DNA of 64,000 bases from Nostoc sp. MS1 (GTDB lineage Bacteria > Cyanobacteriota > Cyanobacteriia > Cyanobacteriales > Nostocaceae): positions 2,167,501-2,231,500 of the forward strand of contig NZ_AP023441.1 of the NCBI RefSeq assembly GCF_019976755.1, in the 5' to 3' direction. A program made the position numbers and the translations under genes. Under the pieces are notes generated by a model that was given only the letters and a program-made list of their open reading frames with translations, had not been told where the DNA came from and ran no database searches. Positions 46,407 through 54,781 of this stretch are shown piece by piece (within the stretch, counting starts at the first letter, position 1; every line of letters begins with the position of its first letter).

Positions 46407-46895
46407 TTAGTCAATAAAAGCTTGTTGCAGAGTATAAGCAAAAATAAAAGCTTGTAACTTCAGTAAAAACCCTTCAAATGTTACCGCATGAATAGATTTG
46501 TGAAAGCGCCTAGTAATGCCGCTAAATACAGTTTCAATGTAATGACGAATAGACTGTTTAATGTATTGAATCCACGGTGCATCTTGGCGTTTAGAGTTAA
46601 TTTTTCGCATGACTTGCATCGAGATTTGACTAGTTTCAATCAAGTCATCTTCTACAGTGTAATCAAGATAGGCACAATCGGCATAAACTTGGCTCCCTGG
46701 TAGTAAATTCAAGGGTAAAGCTCCCAATCCCCGTATATCTGTCGCGCTAGCTGGCATGAACACAAATTCCACCGGAATACCTGTTTTGGTGGTTAATAAC
46801 TGTACTCTCACTCCATAAAAATAACGTTTCTTCGATGCAATATAACCCCGATATTCTTCTGATTGAATCAATTTCGCATTAAAGATGCGAATATT

Positions 46896-46952
46896 ATGAG
46901 CCACTCCGTTGCGGGGGTTCCCCCCGTTGTAGGAAGTGGCGAACCCGTAGGG
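46896..46952. repeat. Small dispersed repeat inserted in the IS982-like transposase
   Basis: About 57 bp containing GTTGCGGGGGTTCCCCCCG and GTGGCGAACCCGTAGGG. It disrupts the frame between 'PICD' and 'NIRIF'. Related to the repeat near 43281. Confidence 0.75.
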
Positions 46953-47164
46953 TCACATATCGGCACCGGAAATGAGTCTAAAAGATATTCCGTATCTTCA
47001 CTAATCTCTTTGAGTGCCATTCCTACTTGATGAAATAAATCGTTGATTAACATCGAGACTTTGTGTAATCGCCGATTAAATCGTGATTTTTCTAACATTC
47101 GTGGTATCAAATTATGGTCTTTCATATAGCTGCAAGTCTGACTGTGATTACCACCAAAGTACAT

Positions 47165-48839
47165 AGGGCTGGCTGAATAAGGGCGAAAGATAGCAGAATG
47201 AAGAGTTTCAGGGTCAGGAAAGAAAAATAAGGTGAAAAGAAAAAGGGTAAGATAAGTAAAAATCCTTGTAGCAAGTTGCGTTAAAATGTATCGAAGAGCG
47301 CAAAAGCAAGAAAAAGCAGCAGAAAACTTTGAACTACCCTTTGGGGGAAAACTAGCGTCAGATAACCGATGGGTAATCATGGCGAACATGATACCTTGGT
47401 CAAAATTTGAAGCAGAGTACGCAGAAATATTTTCAGCAAGAATGGGAGCGCCAGCCAAAACATTTAGAATGGCGTTGGGAGCATTAATAATTAAAGAAAA
47501 ATTAGGAATAAGTGACAGAGAGACAGTAGAACAAATTCGGGAGAACCCGTATCTGCAATACTTTATAGGAATGTCAGCATATAGTAATGAATCTGCATTT
47601 GACCCGTCAATGCTAGTTCATTTTAGAGAAAGGATAGATATAGAATTAGTCAATAAAATCAATCAAGAAATAGTCAGGAAGATGTTAGAAAATAAACAGG
47701 AGGTAGAAGTAAGAGCAAAAAAGCCAGAGGTCGAGGATTCAAAAAGTAAGCCAGCCAATAGAGGAAAATTAATATTAGATGCTAGTTGTGCGCCAGCAGA
47801 CATAAGTTATCCGACAGATTTAGGATTATTAAATCAAGCCAGAAAGCAAACAGAAACAATCATAGATACATTATATAAGTCCTTATTAGTAAGAAATATC
47901 AACAAACCAAGAACCTACAGAAACAAAGCAAGAAAGGATTATTTAGCAGTAGCCAAGAAAAGAAAACCAACAGTTAAAGAAAGAAGGAAAGCTATCAGAA
48001 AGCAACTGCAATATATCAACAGAAATTTAACTCATATTCAGCAGCTAATAAATTTAGGTGCGTCACTATTAAAACTGAGCAACAGTCAATATAAGATGTT
48101 GCTAGTAGTAGCAGAAGTTTATCGTCAACAGTTATGGTTATATGAAAATCAAAAAATTAGTATACAAGACCGCATTGTCAGTTTAAACCAACCACACATT
48201 CGTCCGATTATCCGAGGTAAAGCCGGGAGAACAGTAGAGTTTGGGGCTAAGTTTTCAGCTAGTTACTATGATGGCTATGTATTTTTAGACCATATTAGTT
48301 GGGACAACTTTAACGAATCAGGAGACTTAAAATCACAAGTAGAAGCATACAAAAACTACACCGGATATTATCCTGAATCAGTTCATGTTGATAAGATTTA
48401 TCGGACGAGGGAGAATCGAGCTTGGTGTCAAGAAAGGGGAATTAGAATTAGTGGCCCACCACTAGGTAGACCCCCCCAAAATGTCAGCCCTGAAAAGAAG
48501 AAACAAGCCGCTTATGACGAAAGGATTCGTAATTGTATTGAGGGCAAGTTTGGACAAGGTAAACGAAGATTTAGCCTTGGTAGAGTTATGGCTAAACTTC
48601 CTCATACTTCTTTCACCGCTATTGCCATAACTTTTTTAGTTATGAATCTTTCTACTCTGCTATTACGGCTTTTTTGTGTATTTTTTTGCCTATTTTTCAA
48701 AACTGAGTCTTTTTTTACTTCTTCTATTATCGAAACTGATATTTCATTAAACCTTAAACAACAAAAACTTATCTTTTTTCTGGACTGACTACTTAATCAA
48801 TTTTTCTCTTCCTTTGAAATGACTTTTTCAGCAAGCCCT
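47165..48839 (+). mobile_element. Complete IS (IS5/IS1182-like), copy 2, 1675 bp
   Basis: Same ends and length as 7644-9318, opposite orientation. Left end AGGGCTGGCTGAATAAG, right end the complement of AGGGCTTGCTGAAAAAG. 4-bp target duplication ACAT (47161-47164 and 48840-48843). Inserted in the IS982-like transposase gene. Confidence 0.94.
47286..48788 (+). CDS. IS5/IS1182-like DDE transposase (copy 2)
   Basis: 500 aa, identical to the product of 7695-9197. The reverse complement of its promoter region matches the other copy base for base where compared (for example the 120 bases before the ATG). Domain layout as in copy 1: DUF772-like N-terminus, catalytic Asp in LILDASCAP, Asp in VHVDKIYRT, Glu in IEGKFGQG. 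Probably active. Confidence 0.93.
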   Translation: MYRRAQKQEKAAENFELPFGGKLASDNRWVIMANMIPWSKFEAEYAEIFSARMGAPAKTFRMALGALIIKEKLGISDRETVEQIRENPYLQYFIGMSAYSNESAFDPSMLVHFRERIDIELVNKINQEIVRKMLENKQEVEVRAKKPEVEDSKSKPANRGKLILDASCAPADISYPTDLGLLNQARKQTETIIDTLYKSLLVRNINKPRTYRNKARKDYLAVAKKRKPTVKERRKAIRKQLQYINRNLTHIQQLINLGASLLKLSNSQYKMLLVVAEVYRQQLWLYENQKISIQDRIVSLNQPHIRPIIRGKAGRTVEFGAKFSASYYDGYVFLDHISWDNFNESGDLKSQVEAYKNYTGYYPESVHVDKIYRTRENRAWCQERGIRISGPPLGRPPQNVSPEKKKQAAYDERIRNCIEGKFGQGKRRFSLGRVMAKLPHTSFTAIAITFLVMNLSTLLLRLFCVFFCLFFKTESFFTSSIIETDISLNLKQQKLIFFLD

Positions 48840-49042
48840 ACATAGCTGCGATTATTGCCGTTGTGATAATTTCTCCATCGCTCATTTCACAACGACTATC
48901 TTCATCATGTCCGATCGCCTTTAATAAGTCATCTATGACAGAATATATAGTAACTATTTCATTTAACATATATCCCTCCTAATTCTCTGTCTGGAGGGAT
49001 TTTCTTGTTTCTTTACCCCTATGTCATCTTTCGGAAGAGAGT

Positions 49043-50528
49043 AACTACTGGAGTTTAGACTAAATAGCCGCGCGACGAAGAAAAAATAAGGGGTGTGCTT
49101 GAACACAGGCCCCTTATTAGCAGAACCTGAGAGAAGAACCACCAACTCTCATCTGCCAATATGAAACGTGCCAAATTAGAGGAATTTCGTCAAGCAGCTT
49201 ATAATCATTTGGGAAGAGCGCATGATGCAACATTTGAACTGATGGATGCAGTATTGCTGACTCGGAACGCTTACAGTTTGGCAGATTTAGCGCTATCACC
49301 AGCATTTAGACGTAAGTGGTCAAGCATCTACGAAGCATTACAAGATAGCAGACCGCAGCGACAAAAATTGATGCAGTTATACATCAAACAGATGCCACAA
49401 CAGGGTCGTCCGTTGTTAGCAGGCGACCACACAGGTTGGTCACGCCCAGATGCAGTAACTTTGCAGGAGAGGACAATTGAACACAGCAGTGTCACCATAG
49501 CCGCAAACAAACCAATTACCGTTGGTCAGGGATATAGTACCATTGCTTGGATACCAGAGGATTCGGTCAGTTGGGCGTTACCTTTGAGACATGAGCGAAT
49601 TAGCAGTTGGGAAAACCCGATACAAAAGGCCACCTGGCAACTACAGCAAGTGTGTGAAAATTTACCAAATAGACCAATTACAGTTTGGGATAGTGAGTAT
49701 GGCTGCGCTCCTTTTGTGTTGAAGACGAACAATATCAAAGCGGACATTCTGGTTCGTTTGCGTTCAAATCTTTGTTTATGGGGCGCACCACCACCATATT
49801 CTGGCAAAGGGCGACCCAGGAAACATGGTGACAAATTCAAACTCAATGAACCACTCACATGGAGTGAAGCCAATGAGACTATAGAAGTCAACCATCCTCA
49901 ACTGGGACGGGTGAAGGTGAGCTTGTGGTTTAATTTACACTTTCATCAAACTGCGACACGCCCAATGTCGCTGATTCGAGTTGAGCGTCTGGATGCAGAA
50001 GGCAACCTACGTATATCAAAACCTTTATGGTTGGCTTGGGTGGGAGAAGAAATGCCACCACTAGAAGAAGTTTGGCCACTCTACCTCCGACGTTTTACTG
50101 TTGACCACTGGTATCGTTTTTTGAAGCAACGCTTGCACTGGACATTACCTAAATTGAGTAGTCCCAAGCAATGTGAGCGTTGGAGTGACCTCATGCCTCT
50201 GATGACTTGGGAATTGTGGTTGGCTCGTGATATCGTTGCTGATAACCCTTTACCTTGGCACAAATCATTAGACAATTTGACTCCTGGCAGAGTTGCTCAA
50301 GCAATGGGGAGCATTTTTGCGGTGATTGGTACTCCAGCCCGTTCGCCTAAACCTCGCGGAAAGTCTCCAGGCTGGAAACCAGGAAAACCACGACAACGTA
50401 GAATTCGCTATCCCATAGTCAAAAAAACTACAACTAAGCCCCGCAAGAAGCAACCAGAATCTGCTTAGTACCTTAGATTTTCATCTCTAAAGCCTGTTTC
50501 TTGTTGCTTAGTCTAAACTCCAGTAACT
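49043..50528 (+). mobile_element. IS element with IS701-like transposase, about 1478 bp
   Basis: Inverted ends ACTGGAGTTTAGACTAA (49047-49063) and TTAGTCTAAACTCCAGT (50508-50524) are perfect over 17 bp. A possible 4-bp target duplication AACT flanks them (49043-49046 and 50525-50528). One transposase gene fills the element. It abuts the ParE-like remnant on the right and the upstream end of the IS982-like element on the left. Confidence 0.85.
49161..50468 (+). CDS. DDE transposase, IS701/IS4-superfamily-like
   Basis: 435 aa. 'LLAGDHTGWSRPDA' (first catalytic Asp), 'ITVWDSEYGCAPFVLK' (second Asp), then the long beta insert, and 'RFTVDHWYRFLKQRLHW' where the third acidic residue would be expected nearby. 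Lys/Arg/Pro-rich tail (KPRGKSPGWKPGKPRQRR). Complete frame. The exact ISfinder family is not certain from reading alone. Confidence 0.85.
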   Translation: MKRAKLEEFRQAAYNHLGRAHDATFELMDAVLLTRNAYSLADLALSPAFRRKWSSIYEALQDSRPQRQKLMQLYIKQMPQQGRPLLAGDHTGWSRPDAVTLQERTIEHSSVTIAANKPITVGQGYSTIAWIPEDSVSWALPLRHERISSWENPIQKATWQLQQVCENLPNRPITVWDSEYGCAPFVLKTNNIKADILVRLRSNLCLWGAPPPYSGKGRPRKHGDKFKLNEPLTWSEANETIEVNHPQLGRVKVSLWFNLHFHQTATRPMSLIRVERLDAEGNLRISKPLWLAWVGEEMPPLEEVWPLYLRRFTVDHWYRFLKQRLHWTLPKLSSPKQCERWSDLMPLMTWELWLARDIVADNPLPWHKSLDNLTPGRVAQAMGSIFAVIGTPARSPKPRGKSPGWKPGKPRQRRIRYPIVKKTTTKPRKKQPESA

Positions 50529-50544
50529 AGCAACTTGGGTTAAT

Positions 50545-50697
50545 ATGGGTAAAAGCTATGGAAGGCTTGTACCAAACCTTCGTGGTTTTGTTGTGGATGA
50601 TTACATTATATTTTACTACCCAAGAGAAAATGGAATTAGTATTGCACGGGTTGCAAGTGGGTATCGTGATTTAGAATCCTTGTTCACAGATGAATAA
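50545..50697 (+). pseudogene. ParE-family toxin remnant (C-terminal part)
   Basis: 50 codons from the ATG at 50545: 'MGKSYGRLVPNLRGFVVDDY', 'IIFYYPRENGISIARVASG' and 'YRDLESLF'. This is the typical C-terminal half of RelE/ParE toxins. In frame it can be read back to 50527 ('LATWVN'), after which the IS begins. The left flank of the IS does not carry the missing N-terminal half (a TAA is in frame), so the rest was lost before or with the IS982-like insertion. No antitoxin gene seen. Confidence 0.75.
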
Positions 50698-50731
50698 AAA
50701 AGACTCACCCCTCGCCTCTAGTCTCCAGCCC

Positions 50732-52258
50732 CTACCCCCTTAACCCCAAATCTACGGCGATGCGGTGGGCGCAGGCGAAGCCAGAAAAGGCGACTGCGTT
50801 TAAACCCTGTCCGGGAAATGTACTATCTCCTACACAATAAAGCCCCTTAATAGCTGTACGGTTAAAAGGCATAGATAACAACCCCCGCAGTTTCCGCCTG
50901 GGTATAGGGCCATAAGTACCATCTTCTCTGCCCAAAAAGCGGCGATGGGTGCGGGGTGTGCCTACTTCCAAATAATCTAAACCTGCATCTAAGCCAGGAA
51001 AAATTTTCTCAAGTCTGTCAATAATGTGCCAAGCTGTCTCCTCTTTCTTGGCTTCGTACTTATCCCCAGCTAACCCTTGCCAATCATTTATCCAGTGGGG
51101 TGTAAAGGCATGAATTATATGATATCCCTCTGGGGCTAAATCGGGGTCGAGTAATGTGGGAATAGAGACAAACAGTGTGCCTTCTGGCTTTGTCATGTCT
51201 TGCCAGTTTTCCAAGATAATGTGATGGCATTCTGTACTCTGTGGCAAAACTGACTGTTTTACACCCATGTGTAGGCTGAAAAAGCTGGGCGATTTTTGAT
51301 AATTCTGTTGCCATTTTTTCTCATTAGCTAGCATTTCATCTACAGGTAGCAATTTTTCAAAAGTATCCCACCGTGTAGCATTAGAAACTATCCTTTTGGC
51401 TCTATAAATTTCACCGTTAGTTAGTTGCACACCGACAGCACACCCTTTTTCGGTGATGATTTTTGTTACTTTGGCTTGATACTTAATTTTACCGCCTGCT
51501 TTTTCTAAACCTTCCACCAATTTTTGCGCAATTTGACCAACCCCGCCTTTGGGGTAATTGACACCCCCATAATGCCTGTCAGAAAAGACCATACCTGCAT
51601 TTATCATAGGTGTCATGGCTGCTGGAACTACAGACCAGCAGTAGCATTCCATATCGATAAACTTTAATAATTCGGGATCTTTAAGGTAGCGACGGGCAAC
51701 ATCGCCAACATTTTGAGGTAGGTACTTAAGTAAACCTAGACACGCTAAAGGATGCTGTAAAAAAGCCTTTAGTAAATACTGGGGTTCCTCTAATGACAAC
51801 AACTCCATGCTGTTGAGGCAATTAAATACTTGCCAGCATTCGTCATAAAAGCGACGTATCCCTTCTTGTTCATGAGGAAAGTAAGCAGCAAGATTTTGCA
51901 AAAATTTATCATAAACCCGATAAACTTTCAGGTTTAAGTTGTTGGGTAAGTGGTAGTGGATTTGTACAGGATCGGCGATCGCATCTACACTAGTATCGAC
52001 TGCTTGTAAGGCACGGGTGAGTAAGTTCGTAGTCCCTGTGTTACCCAAACCAAAAATCATCGAAGCCCCAACATCAAATCGATAGCCTTGACGCTCAAAG
52101 TAACCAGCACTGCCACCAGGAATTACATAGCTCTCCAATACCAGCACTTTCGCCCCTTTAGCAACAAGCTGAGTAGCTGTTACTAGTCCGCCAATGCCAG
52201 AGCCTATGACAATCACATCAAACAAAGAATCTGGGGAGTTAGTCAAATTTACGGTCAT
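50732..52258 (-). CDS. crtH: Carotenoid (prolycopene) isomerase CrtISO
   Basis: 508 aa. Converts tetra-cis-lycopene to all-trans-lycopene, using reduced FAD. Rossmann 'VIGSGIGGLVTATQLVAKGA' at residues about 17-36, 'GGSAGYFERQGYRFDVGASM', 'FSDRHYGGVNYPKGGVGQIA', and the C-terminal carotenoid-enzyme signature 'GLYCVGDSTFPGQGLNAVAF'. Length and motifs fit CrtH rather than phytoene desaturase CrtI. It provides the substrate line for the keto-carotenoids used by the HCP/CTDH proteins. A small RNA terminator lies 130 bases upstream on the same strand. Confidence 0.94.
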   Translation of the reverse strand: MTVNLTNSPDSLFDVIVIGSGIGGLVTATQLVAKGAKVLVLESYVIPGGSAGYFERQGYRFDVGASMIFGLGNTGTTNLLTRALQAVDTSVDAIADPVQIHYHLPNNLNLKVYRVYDKFLQNLAAYFPHEQEGIRRFYDECWQVFNCLNSMELLSLEEPQYLLKAFLQHPLACLGLLKYLPQNVGDVARRYLKDPELLKFIDMECYCWSVVPAAMTPMINAGMVFSDRHYGGVNYPKGGVGQIAQKLVEGLEKAGGKIKYQAKVTKIITEKGCAVGVQLTNGEIYRAKRIVSNATRWDTFEKLLPVDEMLANEKKWQQNYQKSPSFFSLHMGVKQSVLPQSTECHHIILENWQDMTKPEGTLFVSIPTLLDPDLAPEGYHIIHAFTPHWINDWQGLAGDKYEAKKEETAWHIIDRLEKIFPGLDAGLDYLEVGTPRTHRRFLGREDGTYGPIPRRKLRGLLSMPFNRTAIKGLYCVGDSTFPGQGLNAVAFSGFACAHRIAVDLGLRG

Positions 52259-52390
52259 AAACGCTGCATCACTATAATCAACCAGCCAAACCGTATTTCA
52301 TAATACTTGTATTCAGCTAATGCTTACGCATTTTCCCTAAATTGTCCATATTTGGGCAATTTGAACATCAAAAATTTCTGAGTTTCTACC

Positions 52391-52433
52391 TACACAAAAA
52401 AGAGGGACGAGCCTGCTACCGCCGGCTAATCCC
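52391..52433 (-). terminator. Intrinsic terminator of the candidate small RNA
   Basis: On the minus strand GGGATTAGCC pairs with GGCTCGTCCC (52404-52433; stem GGGA..AGCC with GGCT..TCCC, 10-base loop). It is followed directly by TCTTTTTTGTG. Strong intrinsic terminator. Confidence 0.8.
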
Positions 52434-52466
52434 GTCTGCCGATCCTTAAAGAGAGGAGAACACTGA
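52396..52466 (-). ncRNA. Candidate small RNA, about 70 nt, with anti-Shine-Dalgarno stretch
   Basis: A complete gene layout is visible on the minus strand. A promoter (-35 TTGACA at 52496-52501, 18-base spacer, -10 TATATT at 52472-52477) predicts a start near 52465. The transcript carries CUCCUCUCUUU (about 52444-52457), complementary to GAGGAG ribosome sites, and ends in a GC-rich stem plus U-run at 52396. The spacer contains TGAGAAT-A-CCTGTCA (52486-52500 plus strand), a partial Fur-like 7-1-7 site. Size and layout recall IsaR1 and Yfr1, but Yfr1's ACUCCUCACAC is absent. Alternatively a crtH leader with attenuator. Confidence 0.6.
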
Positions 52467-52471
52467 CTAAT

Positions 52472-52501
52472 AATATAACCCTGATTGAGAATACCTGTCA
52501 A
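52472..52501 (-). promoter_or_regulatory. Sigma70-type promoter for the small RNA, with possible Fur-like site
   Basis: TTGACA (52496-52501, minus) and TATATT (52472-52477) are 18 bases apart. TGAGAAT at 52486-52492 overlaps the spacer and resembles one half of a cyanobacterial Fur box. The other half (CCTGTCA) is degenerate. Confidence 0.55.
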
Positions 52502-52502
52502 C

Positions 52503-52677
52503 TACTAATGCAAATCTTTTGCATTAAATTTAGATAGTTAGAATGCGATCGCCAACGGCGGGGCGTAGCCCATCGCTTTCTTTCAATCCAAAAACCCATA
52601 TCAATTACGAATTACGAATTAAAAGACAGAGTATGATGATGTTTCAGTTCTCATAGAAAAAGTGGCGATATCCGGCT
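52503..52677. other. Spacer between the small RNA and upp
   Basis: HIP1 octamer and a GGCGGGGCGTAGCCCATCGC repeat (52555-52576), then AATTACG heptamers (52600-52620). The same GGGGCGTAGCCCAT word occurs near 63698. The upp promoter is not clear. Confidence 0.5.
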
Positions 52678-53328
52678 ATGACGGTACAACTGCGTGTTTA
52701 CGTTCCTCCCCATCCTCTAATTAAGCACTGGTTGGCAGTTGCCCGTGATGCTGCCACACCCTCAGTTCTGTTTCGTAGTGCTATCACCGAGTTGGGTAGA
52801 TGGTTAACTTATGAAGCGGCACGGGAATGGTTGCCTACAGAAGATATAACAGTACAAACGCCCTTAGATGTCTGTCCGGGAACGGTAATTAATCCCCAAG
52901 TACCTGTGGCAGTTGTGCCGATTCTCCGGGCAGGGCTAGGGTTATTAGAAGGGGCGCAAACGGTATTGCCTTTGGCTTCAATTTACCACCTGGGCTTAGT
53001 TCGTAATGAGGAGACATTAGAAGCCTCATGTTACCTCAATAAATTACCAGATAAATTTCATCCCCAAACCAGAGTGTTAATTACCGATCCCATGCTGGCA
53101 ACAGGGGGATCTATCATGACTGCTATGGCAGAATTAACACAACGTGGTGTAGACCCAACTTTAGTGAGAATTGTCTCTGTAGTAGCAGCGCCACCAGCTT
53201 TGCAAAAATTAAATGCAGCTTATTCTGGTTTAATAGTTTACACTGCCACAATCGATGAAACAGTTAATGACAAAGGGTTTATCATACCGGGATTGGGTGA
53301 TGCAGGCGATCGCATTTTTGGGACATGA
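52678..53328 (+). CDS. upp: Uracil phosphoribosyltransferase
   Basis: 216 aa. Uracil + PRPP to UMP in pyrimidine salvage. 'HPLIKHWLAVARD', 'TPLDVCPGTVI', 'VVPILRAGLGLLEGAQ', the PRPP loop 'VLITDPMLATGGSIMTAM', and C-terminal 'NDKGFIIPGLGDAGDRIFGT', the uracil-binding end. Usual length. Uses the PRPP made by prs elsewhere in the window. Confidence 0.96.
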   Translation: MTVQLRVYVPPHPLIKHWLAVARDAATPSVLFRSAITELGRWLTYEAAREWLPTEDITVQTPLDVCPGTVINPQVPVAVVPILRAGLGLLEGAQTVLPLASIYHLGLVRNEETLEASCYLNKLPDKFHPQTRVLITDPMLATGGSIMTAMAELTQRGVDPTLVRIVSVVAAPPALQKLNAAYSGLIVYTATIDETVNDKGFIIPGLGDAGDRIFGT

Positions 53329-53392
53329 GCTAGTATGCAGCTAGGGAAGGAAAATAACTTAATTGATGTAAAAGTTGCTTCAAGGCGGTATT

Positions 53393-53725
53393 ATGAGTCA
53401 GCGTGATGGTTTTGCTACGGGTTTTTTTGCAGGGGCAGTATTCGGCAGTGTAGTCGGCGGTATTTTAGGGGCGGTGATTGCTTCTAGGCGGGATGAAGAA
53501 TTACCCGAAGACGGGAAAGACTTAATCAATGGTTCCGGCGAAAGTAAAAAAGTTTCCAGCAAACGTCGCCAAATGATATCTTCGGATGACGAGAACCAAG
53601 AAATGGAATTAACAAGGCGATCGCTAGAAGATAAAATTGCCCAGCTTAACGCCACCATAGACGAAGTAAGAAAGCATCTGGGAAATGTTAATGGTAGCCC
53701 CAGCCAGCCGTCAGGCGATCGCTGA
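53393..53725 (+). CDS. Small YtxH-like protein with one N-terminal membrane helix
   Basis: 110 aa from the ATG at 53393 (AAGGCGG upstream). N-terminal 'GFATGFFAGAVFGSVVGGIL' is a Gly-rich hydrophobic helix like that of YtxH proteins, followed by a basic/acidic region and a coiled coil ('LTRRSLEDKIAQLNATIDEV'). Probably membrane-attached with a cytoplasmic helix. 65 bases after upp, same strand. Function unknown. Confidence 0.7.
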   Translation: MSQRDGFATGFFAGAVFGSVVGGILGAVIASRRDEELPEDGKDLINGSGESKKVSSKRRQMISSDDENQEMELTRRSLEDKIAQLNATIDEVRKHLGNVNGSPSQPSGDR

Positions 53726-53895
53726 CTCAAAAAAGATGCTTAAATTAAGTTGTATTAGCAGGGTTTTTCAGTTCCTTACGTCCCATTGCTAGATAATGGC
53801 GGTTAACGCGGCAATGATCTACATACGTCCAAGCATAGACTAAATTAAAATCAAATAAGACCGCTTTTGACACTTAGCAGGAAACTAAACCATCA

Positions 53896-54174
53896 ATGAT
53901 TTTACTGATTCAGACACTGTTAACCTTTATCAACATTTACAGCACGTTGCTGATTATTCGCGTCCTCTTGACTTGGTTCCCCCAAATCAACTGGTACAAT
54001 CAACCATTCGCCGCTTTAAGCCAAATTACTGACCCCTACCTAAATTTATTTCGCTCAATTATCCCTCCTTTGGGTGGGATGGATTTTTCCCCCATCCTGG
54101 CTTTTGTCGCACTTAGTTTGGTAAGCGGACTTCTCACCAACCCTTATCTTTTACGCTTGGTGGGAGCTTATTAA
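53896..54174 (+). CDS. YggT/YlmG family membrane protein
   Basis: 92 aa. Two hydrophobic segments and the family motif 'RVLLTWFPQINWYNQPFAAL' followed by 'ITDPYLNLFRSIIPPLGGMD'. YlmG proteins affect cell or chloroplast division and nucleoid distribution in photosynthetic lineages. The shortness and single-domain form are normal. Gene order upp / small protein / YggT is all on the plus strand. Confidence 0.92.
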   Translation: MILLIQTLLTFINIYSTLLIIRVLLTWFPQINWYNQPFAALSQITDPYLNLFRSIIPPLGGMDFSPILAFVALSLVSGLLTNPYLLRLVGAY

Positions 54175-54257
54175 CTCTGCAAGTGTTTGATCATCGATAT
54201 AAATTAGGGTGGATTTAGCCACCCTAATCAAAATTTAAAATTATTTCTACTAAAACT

Positions 54258-54746
54258 CTACCTGCGAACTTGGGCGCTAAATCCAGAAGCTTTAAACTGC
54301 TTCAGTTGTAAAGGTAAGGGCTGATTTGCAGGTACAGAAATTCTCAATTCAAAATCACTAATTCCTGGTGGAACTTCAGCAATAGAACCTAGACGAGTAC
54401 GGTTTTGGATTATAGGGTCATTATTCGCATCATAAATACGCCCGTAGATATCTGCATCGTAAACCGTCTTATATGTGCCATTCTCCGCTTTACCTTTAAC
54501 GATAAAGCAATTAGCCGCCGCACTGCTATTACTAGTTACAGCACCCTTTGCCAGTGCTTCTGGACACTCTTGGTAAGACAAGTCAGATAGTTTAATTTGA
54601 GTTAACGCCATAGCTGGTGGAGTCCATATCCACGATATCAACACCAAAACGCAGGATATGATAATGGGTGCGATCGGTCGTAAATAGTCCCATCTAGCTA
54701 AAGGCTGAAAATTCAATATTATGCCTGTACTGTTTTTCTTTTTCAT
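54258..54746 (-). CDS. Exported or membrane-anchored hypothetical protein
   Basis: 162 aa from the ATG at 54746; a TTG at 54764 is the only earlier start. One hydrophobic segment (about residues 28-46, 'PIIISCVLVLISWIWT') with 'PAMA' after it may be a cleaved signal peptide. The outer part contains 'YQECPEALAKGAVTSNSSAA', 'CFIVKGKAENGTYKTVYDAD' and two conserved-looking Cys (possible disulfide). It seems typical of cyanobacterium-specific periplasmic proteins. Function unknown. Confidence 0.65.
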   Translation of the reverse strand: MKKKNSTGIILNFQPLARWDYLRPIAPIIISCVLVLISWIWTPPAMALTQIKLSDLSYQECPEALAKGAVTSNSSAAANCFIVKGKAENGTYKTVYDADIYGRIYDANNDPIIQNRTRLGSIAEVPPGISDFELRISVPANQPLPLQLKQFKASGFSAQVRR

Positions 54747-54781
54747 ATCTGTATCAGGTAGCAAAGAAACATACTAAAACT

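Larger units (their letters stand above)
46407..48969 (-). pseudogene. IS982-family transposase, broken by two insertions
   Basis: The reading frame can be reassembled. N-terminal part 48969-48840 (ATG after AGGAGGG; 'MLNEIVTIYSVIDDLLKAIG', 'EIITTAIIAAM'). It is interrupted by the 1675-bp IS copy 2 (47165-48839, target repeat ACAT) and resumes at 47164 ('YFGGNHSQTCSYMKDHNLIP') through the first catalytic Asp ('LLDSFPVPICD'). It is broken again by a ~57-bp repeat (46896-46952), then continues 46895-46407 with the second Asp ('VYADCAYLDY') and the Glu ('HYIETVFSGITRRF'). All three DDE residues remain, so decay came from insertions, not point mutation. Confidence 0.88.

Noticed and set aside
46868..47458. 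196-codon minus-strand frame
   Set aside because: A chimera of transposase shadow (right part) and the middle of the broken IS982-like gene (left part), not a real gene.
7644..48839. Composite transposon made by the two ISs
   Set aside because: 37.8 kb of housekeeping genes lie between, and each IS has its own target duplication, so they inserted independently.
52396..52466. Yfr1
   Set aside because: The conserved ACUCCUCACAC motif is absent; only a CUCCUCUC stretch is present.
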